64,000 nt of DNA, taken from assembly GCF_963259705.1 (NCBI RefSeq), contig NC_081852.1, positions 62,134,359 through 62,198,358 on the forward strand. Reading direction: 5' to 3'. Source of the DNA: Myotis daubentonii. Taxonomy: Eukaryota > Chordata > Mammalia > Chiroptera > Vespertilionidae. The notes under the pieces were generated by a model. The model did no database searches. It was given only the letters and a program-made list of their open reading frames with translations, and had not been told where the DNA came from. Both the position numbers and the translations under genes were made by a program. Shown one piece after another: positions 23,175 to 33,514 of the stretch. The stretch's first letter is position 1, and the number at the start of each line of letters is the position of its first letter.

Positions 23175-24328
23175 AGATTCCTCCTGGAAAAGCATACGGG
23201 GACACCTCACATTTAAAAAATGAGTGACAATGGGTGTGGGAAGTAGGACCAAATATGTGGACTGCAGTGAGAATCCTCAAAGCCAGCGTTAAGCGACAGG
23301 AAGTAGGTGGGGCCGCTCGGCCTCCCTTGAGATCAGCCTGAGACTCGTTCCTCGTTCGCTCCGAGTAGGAGAGGCGCCCAGTGGGAAGAACAGCCTGGCC
23401 CCTTGAACTTCTGAAACGCTCACCAGATAAGCCAGATCCGCTGCTCAGCCAGATCCCACACTCCCAGGCTGTCTCCCTGCGCCTCTGACCTTACACCCTC
23501 GGTGCCAGAGGCGGCCACACCTCCTTCTAAACCTCGCAGGCGTAAGGAAGGCCCCCAGCGAGGACGCAGACCCCCACCCACTGGGAGCAGTTTTGTTGTT
23601 AGGACAGGGCGGGCGCTGAGCTCAGTGTCCGAAAGCCCACTCTGTGTCACACTGGCCCAAGCGGCTGGGTTTGGGGGTGATGCTGTGAAGAAAGAGGTGG
23701 GTTTTTTGTCCTCATCACAATGGAAACCGTTTGTGAGGCCCTTTTAAGAGAAGCTGTGCTCACGAGCACCTACGCGTGGCAGGAAGAAAAACAGCGAGGC
23801 CACGGGTAGGGAAGCCAGGCTCCCTGGTTCAGAAGAAGCGGCGAGAGGAGTCTGAGGGGTGAGCCCTGGAACTCCGAGGGAAGCATGCGGTGCAGCCCCG
23901 CTGCAGCTGGGCTCGGAGGGAGGACTTCCTGAGACAGATTTGCGGGCGTCCTACGGCGGGAAGCCGGAAACCCAGACAGGCCTGCATTAGGGCGTCCGCC
24001 CCTCGGAGAACTCGGTTCCCCGACGCCACCCCGTCCTCCGGCTGAGGACTCGCGACAGGCAGGTGCAGCCATCACGGCCGCGCCTGCGGGCCCTCCGGGG
24101 CCGCCCTCCTGCGAGGCCCCACAGGGGCGGGGGGGTCTCCGGAGGGTCTTTCTCGGAACCACACAGCCTGCGTCCCGGAGGCCTCTGGGGAGCCCTCCCC
24201 TCGCGCGGGCAGCTCAGAGCGGGGCCCGAAGCAGGGCCTGCAGCACAGAGACTCCACTCCTGGGCACGGTTCCTGCACGCCCCACTCCCTGATTGACTAG
24301 TTTTGGTTTATTAACGCGCAGCAACAAT

Positions 24329-24550
24329 GTATTTTAAAAAATATATATGTTTATTGATTTCAGAGAGGAAGGGAGAGAGAGAAACATCGATGATGAGAGA
24401 GGATCATCGATCGGCTGCCTCCTGCTGCCTCCTGTACGCCCCCCACTAGGGATGGAGCCCGCATCCCGGGCTGTGCCCTGACCAGGAACCGAACCGTGAC
24501 CCTTGGGTCTGAGGGCTGGCGATCTAACCACTGAGCCACGCCGGCTGGGC
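24329..24550 (-). mobile_element. Ves-type SINE
   Basis: It is in minus orientation from TTTAAAAAATATATATGTTT to the head complement CACTGAGCCACGCCGGCTGG. An internal CTGCCTCCTG duplication is present at 24415-24434. It lies about 150 bp before the catalytic exon. Confidence 0.9.
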
Positions 24551-24702
24551 TGTCCCATCTTTTCGAGCTTTAACACATCCCTGTGGCTCTCCGCGGTTCC
24601 TTCCAGGGGAGCTGTCAGGCCCGTGTCGAGGAGACGCTCATGGTGGGGGGGGGGGGCGGCTGGCGACAGGAGCTGTAGCCTGTGCCCTGTGCTCTCTCGG
24701 AG

Positions 24703-24851
24703 GACCACTCGGACAGCCCCCTGGGCGCGGCCGTGACGCTGGCGCACGAGCTGGGCCACAACTTCGGGATGAACCACGACACCCTGGAGCGCGGCTGCAG
24801 CTGCCGGACGGCCCCGGACAAGGGGGGCTGCATCATGAACCCCTCGACCGG
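24703..24851 (+). CDS. ADAM12: ADAM12 exon, catalytic zinc-binding exon (human exon 11)
   Basis: This 149-nt exon encodes [14 protein letters not shown], then the zinc motif [12 protein letters not shown] (three His ligands, catalytic Glu equal to human Glu351), then [20 protein letters not shown] and the first two bases of Gly. CIMN is the Met-turn. All catalytic residues are intact, so the protease should be active. The acceptor is weak (ctctctcggag). The donor that keeps frame is GCAAGT, not GT; see findings. The loop RTAPDK differs from human QMAVEK. Confidence 0.95.
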
Positions 24852-25039
24852 GCAAGTACTCGCGCCTCCAGCAGCTTCCGGAGTCGGGCCGCAGCTTGAC
24901 AGGCGTGTTGGGAAACAGTGAGCAGGAAACTCCCCGGGTTTCTGGCCAGAGCACCCGTGGAAGCTTCCAGAAAGAAATCCCTCCAGAGGTGCAAGAGTGA
25001 GGGGCCTGTGCTGCCCTGAGAGTCACAGGCAACCTGAGG

Positions 25040-25258
25040 TTGGGGATCATGGGTATAAGGGGGCTGGGTGTGGGAACGGGGGAGGGGTGCGGGGGGGGCT
25101 GTCTGGGTGCGGAGGGGCGGGGGTCTGGCTGGGTGCGAGGGCGGGGGGGCGTGGGGGTCTGGCCAGGTGCGGGGGGCGTGGGGGGCAGTCTGGGTGTGGG
25201 GGGCGGGGGTCTGGCCGGGGGCGGGGGCGGGGGGCGTGGGGGGCTGGCTAGGTGCAGG
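25040..25258 (+). repeat. G-rich degenerate minisatellite
   Basis: Irregular units of GGTGCGGGGGGCGTGGGGGG and GGGTCTGGCTG type repeat on the + strand, giving many runs of four or more G. The strong G/C strand asymmetry predicts G-quadruplex potential. No coding value is apparent. Confidence 0.85.
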
Positions 25259-25333
25259 GAGCTGCAGCATTTGGGGAGTCCCACGTTATGCGCGGATTTT
25301 CCTCTGCTCATAGGGCGGGAGGGTGTCAGCTCC

Positions 25334-25440
25334 CCGCCCTCCCTCCTTCCCTCCCTCCCTCCTTCCCTCCCGCCCGCCCTCCTTCCTTCTTCCCTTCCAT
25401 GCATCCATCTGTCTGTTTGTTATTCCATCCATCCATCTTC
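25334..25440. repeat. Pyrimidine simple repeat (CCTT / CATC)
   Basis: CCCTCCCTCCTTCC runs grade into CATCCATCTGTCTGTT and CATCCATC units. This is low-complexity intronic sequence. Confidence 0.85.
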
Positions 25441-26259
25441 TTACTGATCCGTTCACATATTGAACAAATATTTTTGCCCCTGTGCTTGCTGTTTGGGGGG
25501 TGCACAGATGAGGGGGACCCTCGAAACGTTGCGTGATTCTGGAGGCGCCGTGACTACCAGGCGCCCTTCCCGGCGCCGCCTCGCCCTTCACACTGGCAGG
25601 GCGGGTGGCAGTGCTCATGGGCACGCGCCACGCACCTGAGACTGGCAGCCGTGGGGGGACTGGCATTGCCCAGAGCGCAGCGGGTCACTTCCAGGCGCTT
25701 TCTCTCCTTGCCCGGGCGTGCTAACGCCTTCCCTGCTTTATACCTTATTGGCCATTTCTGAGTTTCCTCTTGTGCTGAGCTGGTGCTTTCGTGTAAATCT
25801 CCCTACTTGGTTCTCCTTTATGACCCGCGTTCCTGTCCAGACGGCGGTGGTTTTAATTTTCTCGTGCGGAGAGGAACTTCCTAATCGAGTGGGTGGATTA
25901 GTCACAAAAGCCCCGGTGCAGGCAGGTCAGGCCGCCCGGCCCGGCGCCCCCCTCCCATCCATCACCCCCGTGGACTTCCCGGCTGCTTCTCATCCCAGCG
26001 TGATCTCAGCCCGGGCGCCCTCTCGCCTCCTGGGTCCCCACGGGAGTGGGAGAGCGGAGGAAATGAGATCACGTGTCTGTAAGTGACCAGCCACTCCACA
26101 GTCCACGGTGGCTTGCGGATGAGTGTGCAGCTCGCAGGGACGAGGGAAGGGCCTTTTCCGAATTCCCGCTCGTCGCTGTTGGAAAGCGTGAGTGCCCAGA
26201 AGCACCACTCGGCACCGCGCCCGCGGATTCTGTGTGAACGGCTCGCTTTAAACTGGTCC

Positions 26260-26474
26260 AGCCCCCGCTGGTTTGGCTCAGTGGATAGAGCATGGGCCCG
26301 CGGACTGAAGGGTCCTGGGTTCGATTCCGGTCCAGGGCACGCACCTTGGTCGGGGGGTGGTAGGAGACATTGATGTTTCTCTCTCTCTGTGTCTCTCCCT
26401 CTCCCTTCCACTCGCTCTAAAAATCAATGGGAACATAACCTCAGGTGAGGATTAACAACAACAACATAAAAGTA
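26260..26474 (+). mobile_element. tRNA-derived SINE (second type) with near-perfect target duplication
   Basis: The head GCCCCCGCTGGTTTGGCTCA, GTGGATAGAGC and B box GGTTCGATTCCGG are followed by a body ending ATCAATGGGAACATAACCTC and an AACAACAACA tail. Flanks TAAACTGGTCC (26249-26259) and TAAACTGGCCC (26475-26485) differ at one base. Confidence 0.92.
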
Positions 26475-26939
26475 TAAACTGGCCCCTCCCAGCCCCCGCC
26501 TTCCTCCTGACCCCCCTCTGACTCAGGCACAATGGCAAAGGTTCAAATGTGGTTTCCGTGTTCGCCCTGAAGGTGACTCGCGGGCAGAGGAGGCGGTGAC
26601 CGCTGTAAGGCTATTAAACTCTCCCGGATTCAGAAAGAACCAGGTACTGCAGACGCTTTCCCGGGGGAAGCGCATCCCCAATATACCTTGTTTCTTCTCT
26701 ATTGAAACCTTCCAGAATCCAGACTCCGCACATTGTAATCAGCCGCCATCGCTGACAGAATGGCCCCACGGGCCTGAGAGTCCTGTCGCCGACAGAAGGC
26801 CGAGTTGCCGGGAGCCGCACTCGTGCCTTTCCATCTTCCGATTCCTTATCGTGACTGAAGGTGCACAGCATCTCTAACGCTCAGAAAGAGGAGAAAGGCA
26901 TCTCTCTGCGGTGCTGGGCAGAGGAAATGTGCTCAGCGC

Positions 26940-27445
26940 CATGCAGCCGGTTCCATCCGTGCAGCCGGGCTCCGTCCGTGCGGCCGGGCTCTGTGCAGCC
27001 GGGCTCCGTCCGTGCAGCTGGGCTCCATGCAGCCGGGCTCCATCCGTGCAGCCGGGCTCCATGCAGCCGGGCTCCATCCGTGCACCCGGGCTCCACCTGT
27101 GCAGCCAGGCTCTGTGCAGCCGGGCTCCGTCCGTGCAGCCGGGATCCGTCCGTGCAGGCGGGCTCCATCCGTGCAGGCGGGCTCCATACAGCTGGGCTCC
27201 GTGCAGCGGGCTCCATACAGCTGGGCTCCGTGCAGCGGGCTCCGTGCAGCGGGCTCCATACAGCTGGGCTCCGTGCAGCGGGCTCCGTGCAGCTGGGCTC
27301 CGTGCAGCCGGGCTCCGTGCAGCCGGGCTCCGTGCAGCCGGGCTCCGTGCAACTGGGCTCCATACAGCTGGGCTCCGTGCAGCGGGCTCCATACAGCTGG
27401 GCTCCGTGCAGCGGGCTCCATACAGCTGGGCTCCGTGCAGTTGGT
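26940..27445. repeat. Composite minisatellite with 14-, 15- and 19-bp units
   Basis: The left half is mostly GGCTCCGTCCGTGCAGCCG (19 bp) and GGCTCCATGCAGCCG (15 bp). The right half alternates GGCTCCATACAGCTG and GGCTCCGTGCAGCG, forming a 29-bp dimer, and then GGCTCCGTGCAGCCG. About 30 units in total. Long open frames on both strands over it are repeat artefacts. Confidence 0.94.
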
Positions 27446-28191
27446 GACCTGGGGGCCTGTCCGAGCTGGGACGGGCGCTGTCTGAGCTGGGGACGCTGGC
27501 GGACGCCCCTGCTCACCTGTGAGGCAGGGGTGCACACGGCTGGTCTATCGGGCTCCTCTTCGCACTGCTGTTCTTGCTGGAGACCTTCCCGGCTCCCGGC
27601 TCCCCGCGTGTCCTTCCTCACTCACTGTCAGTTCTCGGGAGGCCAGCTCCTGCCCCGAATGAGCTGGGCAGAGTTTACCACACGCCTGGCTGCAAGTCCT
27701 GATGGGAGTGACGTCCTGTCTCCATGTCGGGCTGGAGCTACGTGCCCCAGCAAAGCCCCACGGTGAGGACGGCCCATCCGCCTCGGGGAGGCTCCTTCTG
27801 CGCAGAGAAGGGCGCCCTGGGCTCCCTGGGCCATGTGCCGCGGTCTGGTCACCGCAGCGCCCTCTGCGTTGGCACGGAGACCATTCTCCTTGTGGGTCAG
27901 CATTGGACGCTGTTCCGCCACGTGTTGATCCTGGAAGGACTGGTCTGTCCGCCAGGGGAGCTGCACAGGTTTCCACAGACGTGTTGCTCCCGCGGGACAA
28001 GTGCGCCAGGGCCTCTTGCCTTTGCGTGGAGAGCAGGGCTGCGCTTACGGGCGTGTTGGTCCATCAAAGTAGGCTCCGCAGTTAATAAGCCGCGATCGAC
28101 AGAAAACCGTGCGGACAGTGCCGTGTCCCCAGCTCAGCCGTGGTCTGGACCAGAGGCCAGACTCAGTCAGGAGGGTGCGGCGCGTCCACGT

Positions 28192-28430
28192 CTGTGGGGA
28201 AGTGTGTGGGGAAGTGGGGCCGCGTGCGGGGAAGCGTGGCCGTGCGGGGAAGCATGGCCATGTAGGGAAGCGTGGCCGTGTGGGGAAGCGTGGCCGTGTG
28301 GGGAAGCGTGGCCGTGTGGGGAAGCGTGGCCCTGTGGGGAAGCATGGCCGTGCGGGGAAGCGTGGCCGTGTGGGGAAGCGTGGCCGTGTGGGGAAGCGTG
28401 GCCCTGTGGGGAAGCGTGGCCGTGTGCACC
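28192..28430. repeat. 18-bp minisatellite (about 13 copies)
   Basis: The unit GTGTGGGGAAGCGTGGCC has variants (GTGCGGGG, CCTGTGGGG, AGCATGGCC) in roughly 13 copies. Being a multiple of three, it gives open frames on both strands with no coding meaning. Confidence 0.94.
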
Positions 28431-28623
28431 GGTTGGGCCAGTTGATTGGGATCCATTGTAATGCTGTCCTGGGAGCCTCTGGGGGGAGTGGGTGCCAGTT
28501 GCGGGTCATCAGGCCCCACTTTCTCGCTGAGTAGTACGACCCTCGGGGCTTGGGGCACAACTGCCCCCACAGTTCTTGCCGCTCAGGACCTGGGGAAATG
28601 CTTGTGTAACAGAGAGTGAGAGA

Positions 28624-28832
28624 GCCCAACCGGCGGGGCTCAGGGGTGGACTGTCGACTAGGAACCAGGAGGTCCTAGTTCGATTCCGGTCAGGGCAGAT
28701 GCCCAGGTTTCGGGCTCCATCCCCAGTGGGGGGCGTGAAGGAGGCAGCCAATCCATGATTCTCTCATCATGGATGTTTCTCTCTCTCTCCCTCTCCCTTC
28801 CTCTCTGAAATCAATAAAAATGTATAACAAAT
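28624..28832 (+). mobile_element. Ves-type SINE
   Basis: The head GCCCAACCGGCGGGGCTCAG, GTCGACTAGGAACCAGGAGG and B box GTTCGATTCCGG are followed by the Ves body and an AATAAAAATGTATAAC tail. It lies about 160 bp before the next exon. Confidence 0.9.
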
Positions 28833-28993
28833 AAAGGAATGCAGCCACAGGTGCCTCGTGTCACACCGCATGTCTCCGCCTTTGCTCACTGAGACCGCCG
28901 TGGGCAGATGTCAGGGGCGGGGACAGGAGTGGCCCCAGGAGGGCGGCCCCGTGGCGCTACCCACTGCCCGCTGACCCCTCTCCCCCCGCACAG

Positions 28994-29171
28994 GCTCCCG
29001 TTCCCCGCCGTGTTCAGCAGCTGCAGCCGGAAGGACCTGGAGGCCAGCCTGCAGAAGGGCGTGGGCATGTGCCTCTTCAACCTGCCCGAGGTCCGGCCGG
29101 CCTTCGGGGGCCGCAAGTGCGGGGACGGCTACGTGGAGGAAGGCGAGGAGTGCGACTGCGGGGAGCCCGAG
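28994..29171 (+). CDS. ADAM12: ADAM12 exon, end of metalloprotease and start of disintegrin (human exon 12)
   Basis: This 178-nt exon (acceptor ccgcacag, donor GTGAGC) completes Gly and encodes LPFPAVFSSCSRKDL, KGVGMCLFNLPEV and the disintegrin opening KCGDGYVEEGEECDCGEPE. The Cys pattern of the start of the disintegrin domain (CG, ECDCG) is intact. It follows human closely, with Tyr to Leu at its first residue. It ends in phase 0. Confidence 0.95.
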
Positions 29172-29366
29172 GTGAGCGCCGCCTCCGGGCCGCGGGCTGG
29201 GGTCCGGGCGGCGAGGCCAGGGCCCGGAGGAACCGGTGACAGGGCTGGAAGGTCAGGCTGGCCACGCCCCATGGCCCCCTCGGACACGCGGGCAAGCCAG
29301 GGGCCTTCTCGCGTGTAACGGTCGCACGGAGTATGTTACATCCCTGGCTGAAAAGATAAGAACCTG

Positions 29367-29650
29367 CCCTAGGGGGTTGGCTCAGGGGTGGGAGCATCAG
29401 CCCTTGGACCGATGGGTCCCAGGTTCGATTCTGGGCAAGCGCACGTACCTCTGTTGCAGGCTCGATCCCGGTCCTGGGCCTGGGCACGTGCAGGAGGCAA
29501 CCAATCGATGTGTCTCTCTCACATCGATGTTTCTCTCTCTTCTCTCTCTCTCTTTTTTCTCTTCTCTCTCTCTCTCTCCCCCTCTCTCCCTCTCCCTTCC
29601 ACTCTCTCTAAAATCAATGGGGAAATATCTTCAGGAGAGGATTAATGGGA
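29367..29650 (+). mobile_element. tRNA-derived SINE (second type)
   Basis: The head CCTAGGGGGTTGGCTCAGGG, B box CAGGTTCGATTC and a CATCGATGTTTC body are followed by an expanded TCTCTC run (29516-29610) and the tail ATCAATGGGGAAATATCTTC. Confidence 0.86.
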
Positions 29651-29984
29651 AGAGGGTAAGAGCCTTCTCTAAGGACGCGGTGTTCTTGGCGAGGTGAAGA
29701 GGCACTCAGCTTAGAGCTGGAGGAGCCTGGAGGCGGCCTCAAGCGGCTGACAGGCACCTTTCTCCTCTGTGCACCGGGCGAGGGGAGGGGAACGTGAATG
29801 AGCAACCTTTCCTGTTCAGCGAGCGCTTCCTCCCGAGTGGGAAGCCCACGTGGCCGCCGTTAGCCTCCCTTTTTAAATGTTTCTGTTTTTTTATTTTTCA
29901 CTTTTCAGTGTTCAAGCTCAAACTAGGCCTAACAGCATGACAGCCCTTTCCAGTTTCAAATCACTTCGACCAAAGCTTTTAGTC

Positions 29985-30207
29985 CAGTGGTTCTCAACCT
30001 TCCTAATGCCGCGGCCCTTTAATACAGCTCCTCATGTTGTGGTGACCCCCGATTTCATTGTTACAAATTGAACATAATTATAGCATAGTGATTCATCACA
30101 AAAAAAATATGTAATTATATATGTGTTTTCCGATGGTCTTAGGCGACCCCTGTGAAAGGGTCGTTCGACCCCCAAAGGGGTCGCAACCCACAGGTTGAGA
30201 ACCATTG
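29985..30207 (+). mobile_element. SPIN-like non-autonomous hAT transposon with 8-bp target duplication
   Basis: The ends are CAGTGGTTCTCAACC and GGTTGAGAACCATTG, inverted repeats with one mismatch. The inside reads TTTAATACAGCTCCTCATGT at the left and GGGTCGTTCGACCCCCAAAG near the right end. A perfect duplication TTTTAGTC flanks it at 29977-29984 and 30208-30215. This matches my memory of non-autonomous SPIN elements, known to have spread horizontally among tetrapods including vesper bats. No transposase is present. Confidence 0.92.
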
Positions 30208-30298
30208 TTTTAGTCCAACCTGCTCACCTGAGTTCTGTACCCCCTGACCCAGTGCTCAGCCCTGGAAATCTTGTCTACACCTTTGCTTCATGTCGGCT

Positions 30299-31015
30299 CA
30301 CGCACCCCTGGCCACACACCCCTGGCCACACACCCCATGGCCACACACCCCATGGCCCACACACCCCGTGGCCCACACACCCCTGGCCCACACACCCATG
30401 GCCCACACACCCCATGGCCACACACCCCTGGCCACACACCCCATGGCCCACACACCCCGTGGCCCACACACCCCATGGCCACACACCCCTGGCCACACAC
30501 CCCTGGCCACACACCCCATGGCCACACACCCCATGGCCCACACACCCCGTGGCCCACACACCCCATGGCCACACACCCCTGGCCACACACCCCTGGCCAC
30601 ACACCCCATGGCCACACACCCCATGGCCCACACACCCCGTGGCCCACACACCCCATGGCCACACACCCCTGGCCACACACCCCTGGCCACACACCCCGTG
30701 GCCCACACACTCCATGGCCACACACCCCATGGCCACACACCCCTGGCCACACACCCCATGGCCACACACCCCTGGCCACACACCGCTGGCCACACACCCC
30801 ATGGCCCACACACCCCGTGGCCCACACACCCCATGGCCACACACCCCTGGCCACACACCCCTGGCCACACACCCCATGGCCCACACACCCCATGGCCCAC
30901 ACACCCCATGGCCACACACCCCTGGCCGCACACCCCATGGCCCACACACCCCGTGGCCCACACACCCCATGGCCACACACCCCATGGCTCATGCACCCCT
31001 GGCCACACACCCCTG
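30299..31015. repeat. 14-16-bp minisatellite with 90-bp higher-order repeats
   Basis: The units are CACACCCCTGGCCA, CACACCCCATGGCCA and CACACCCCGTGGCCCA, about 47 in all. From 30481 a six-unit block (14+14+15+16+16+15 = 90 bp) recurs at 30571 and 30661 almost without change, and related blocks follow. ATG is frequent through CCATGG, which explains long open frames across it. It lies about 90 bp after the SPIN-like element. Confidence 0.95.
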
Positions 31016-32714
31016 GCCCATCCTCTGTGTCGCCACCTCAGTGCGTCAGAACCACTCACCCCGCTCACAGAGGGAACCAGCTCTGCCCTCGCGCCCAGCA
31101 GTGGTCTCCCCCGTTTTCAGAAGCTGCACGTGTCTTGTCCCAGGTGGTTGTGATGAATCCGTGTCTGGTAGGACCGGCAGCGCGGGAATGGCGATGAGAG
31201 CGTCTGCGGAGCAGCTCTCAGCGCTTCTCTCCTCTTCCTTCTTTGCAGCCGTGGTGCTGATGGGCTCCGCTGAGTCTCTGCTGGGCCCTAAAATCACAAA
31301 CGCATCTTCGGGTGAAGAGCTCGTCTCTTCCGACAAACCCGCGGCTGCAGGAGGAGGGGGGTCTGGGCCAAGCTTTCTGCTGGAAGCTTCCTGCACGGGC
31401 CTGGGCTCCTGTCACCCAGGGCGCCCTGACAGCTCACCCGCTCTCCCAGCGGCGGGCCGGCCGGCCGGGGCGCCCTGTCTAAAGGCCTGGGTGCCAGGCT
31501 TGCTGATGGCTCCTGCCCGCAGTTCTCTCTCACTTTATCAGCCCCTTTGAAGTCCAGGCCATTCTCCTTGGCTGTTTCCGTGTGAGCTGCTGCTTATGTT
31601 ACTGAGTGATTGGGGGGCGGGGGGGGGGGACGTCTTACAGGCTCTCAGGACCCAGGCTCGGGGTGGCTGGCTGAGCTTAGCACGGGGCACCCTGGGATGT
31701 GGCGACGGCGTCGTTGGTAGAGCCGTTTAGACAGTCGTGAACAGCGACGTTGCCGTGCGTGTGGTGGCACCGATCAGGGAGGCCGCTGACGGGCTCCTTA
31801 AAAAACACAGACAAGTTCCCAAACAGTTCAGGGTTGTCACTCCGTGAGCTAGAAACCCGCCCTGCCCTGACAGCTCCGCTGTGGCTGCTTAGCCGTTATC
31901 GCACTGTGTGCGTTACATCCTCCGGGTGTTTATAAAGTCCGTGAGCACATGTGAAGCCCGGTGACTTGGGATGTATGTGCAGCAGGAGCGCGTGGAGGGC
32001 GCCGCCCTGGCGTGTCATTCGCCGTCTCACACGGTGCCCGGGTCAGATTCCCGGCGGAGACCCGCATCCTCTGGATTCCCCACAGCACCTCCTGCACCCA
32101 CTAACGACACTGATTACAAACTCACTCACAGAAGACGGTTTTCAGGAGTGAAGCGCTGTGCTATTAAAACAGTGTGCGACTGGCTTCATTGTAGCCACTA
32201 GTATGTAAATCCTTTAGCACAATCACGTTAGGTAAAATTAAAGGGCACAGATAAATTACCACTAACGACGCCAGGAACTCTCCCTTCTTCCGGTAATTCC
32301 GTGTCTTCCTGAAATGTCTGAGCTCCGAGTTACTGGCATGTTTGCAGGACCAGGGCTCCCTGGGGCACCAGGGGAGGTGCCAGCCCTTCGGGTGAGGGCT
32401 GAGCACAGGCGGCAGCCTCTTGTTTCTTGTGGTTGGAAGAGACCAGGTCCTGGTGAAGCCCTGCACAGCCCAGGAGCCGGCTCCTCGCTCCCTTGTTTCT
32501 CAGGGAGGGCAGCACACCTGACATTTGATCTTTCACTTTCAACCCCTTGCCAATCGCCTGGCCGGCATGGCTCAGTGGTTGAGCCTCGACCTATGAACTA
32601 GGTCACGGTTCAATTCCCAGTCCAGGCACAGGCCCGGGTTGTGGGCCCGATCCCCAATAGAGGGCGTGCAGGAGGCAGCCGATCAGTGATTCTCTTTCTT
32701 CATTGATGTTTCTC

Positions 32715-32716
32715 TC

Positions 32717-32753
<37 letters not shown>
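32715..32753. repeat. TCTA tetranucleotide microsatellite
   Basis: About nine uninterrupted TATC/TCTA units lie inside a SINE body. It is likely polymorphic. Confidence 0.9.
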
Positions 32754-32755
<2 letters not shown>

Positions 32756-32816
32756 CCTTCCCTCCCCCCTGCTTCCTCTGTGAAATAAAAATATATTTTT
32801 TAAAAACTACAAAAGC

Positions 32817-33034
32817 GGCCGAAACCGGTTTGGCTCAGTGGATAGAGCGTCGGCCTGCGGACTGAAGGGTCCCAGGTTCGATTCCGGTCAAGGGCATGTA
32901 CCTTGGTTGCGGGCACATCCCCATTGGAGGGTGTGCAGGAGGCAGCTGATCGATGTCTCTCATCGATGTCTCTGGCTCTCTATCCCTCTCCCTTCTTCTC
33001 TGTAAAAAATCAATACAATATTTTTTAAAAAAAA
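32817..33034 (+). mobile_element. tRNA-derived SINE (second type) nested in a Ves SINE tail
   Basis: The head GGCCGAAACCGGTTTGGCTC and GTGGATAGAGCGTCGGCC start the element, with B box GGTTCGATTCCGG and the tail AATACAATATTTTTT. The duplication TACAAAAGC (32808-32816 and 33035-33043) lies wholly inside the A-rich tail of the outer Ves SINE. Confidence 0.94.
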
Positions 33035-33289
33035 TACAAAAGCAAAAAATCCTTGCCAATCAGCGGGCACAGCCCACGACCCTCTTGGGCCCCTCGGTCA
33101 CTCTCGGGTGCGTTTCTGCCCCGAGGGTTGCTGACCAGGCCGAGCAGGAGTCACCACCCGTCTGGTTGCCTCGCGAGGAACTGCGCTTCGATCGGTCCGA
33201 CTTCACTTCCTGCTGGTGTGTTCCTGGTTGAACCAGGTTGAACCAGGTTGACCGGGTCAGTCTTGGAAGAGTAGTGTTTGAATGCATCT

Positions 33290-33514
33290 ATGTATGTTTC
33301 TATGTTTTATATGTTTGTATTGATGTCAGAGAGGAAGGGAGAGGGAGAGAGAGAGAGACATCCATGATGAGAGAGAAGCATGGACCGGCTGCCTCCTGCA
33401 CGCCCCACACTGGGGATCGAGCCTGCAACCCGGGCCTGTGCCCTGACCAGGAATCGAACCCTGACCTCCTGGTTCATAGGTGGACGCTCAGCCGCTGAGC
33501 CACGCGGCCAGGGC
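33290..33514 (-). mobile_element. Ves-type SINE
   Basis: It is in minus orientation from TTTATATGTTTGTATTGATG to the head complement CTGAGCCACGCGGCCAGGGC. It lies about 360 bp before the next exon. Confidence 0.88.

Larger units (their letters stand above)
21259..24702 (+). other. ADAM12: ADAM12 intron (human intron 10)
   Basis: This 3.4-kb intron contains three Ves SINEs (21410, 22976, 24329) in GC-rich single-copy DNA and a run of about a dozen G at 24644-24656, just upstream of the catalytic exon acceptor. Confidence 0.8.
24852..28993 (+). other. ADAM12: ADAM12 intron (human intron 11), GC-AG type
   Basis: This intron begins GCAAGT and ends CACAG. It holds a G-rich array (25040-25258), a CCTT/CATC-rich simple repeat (25334-25440), two SINEs (26260, 28624) and two minisatellites (26940-27445, 28192-28430). 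I see no nested gene. Confidence 0.85.
32556..33050 (+). mobile_element. Ves-type SINE interrupted by a second SINE
   Basis: The head GCCTGGCCGGCATGGCTCAG opens the element, with an internal TCTA microsatellite (about 32715-32753) and the tail GAAATAAAAATATATTTTTT, which resumes after the inserted SINE. The whole is flanked by CCTTGCCAATC (32545-32555 and 33051-33061), proving the outer element inserted first. Confidence 0.94.

Noticed and set aside
24334..25404. 356-codon minus-strand open frame rich in Pro/Ala/Arg
   Set aside because: It runs antisense to the catalytic exon and through the G-rich array and a SINE; low complexity, no homology.
26861..27766. 300-codon repeat open frames on both strands
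   Set aside because: Produced by the composite 14-19-bp minisatellite in the intron.
30195..31550. 451-codon open frame rich in His-Thr-Pro, plus similar frames on both strands
   Set aside because: It lies wholly on the 14-16-bp array and its flanks; periodic residues reflect the repeat, and no splice or homology support exists.
32817..32900. tRNA gene (A and B boxes present)
   Set aside because: The tRNA-like heads belong to SINEs with bodies, A-tails and target duplications; no cloverleaf with intact anticodon stem is evident.
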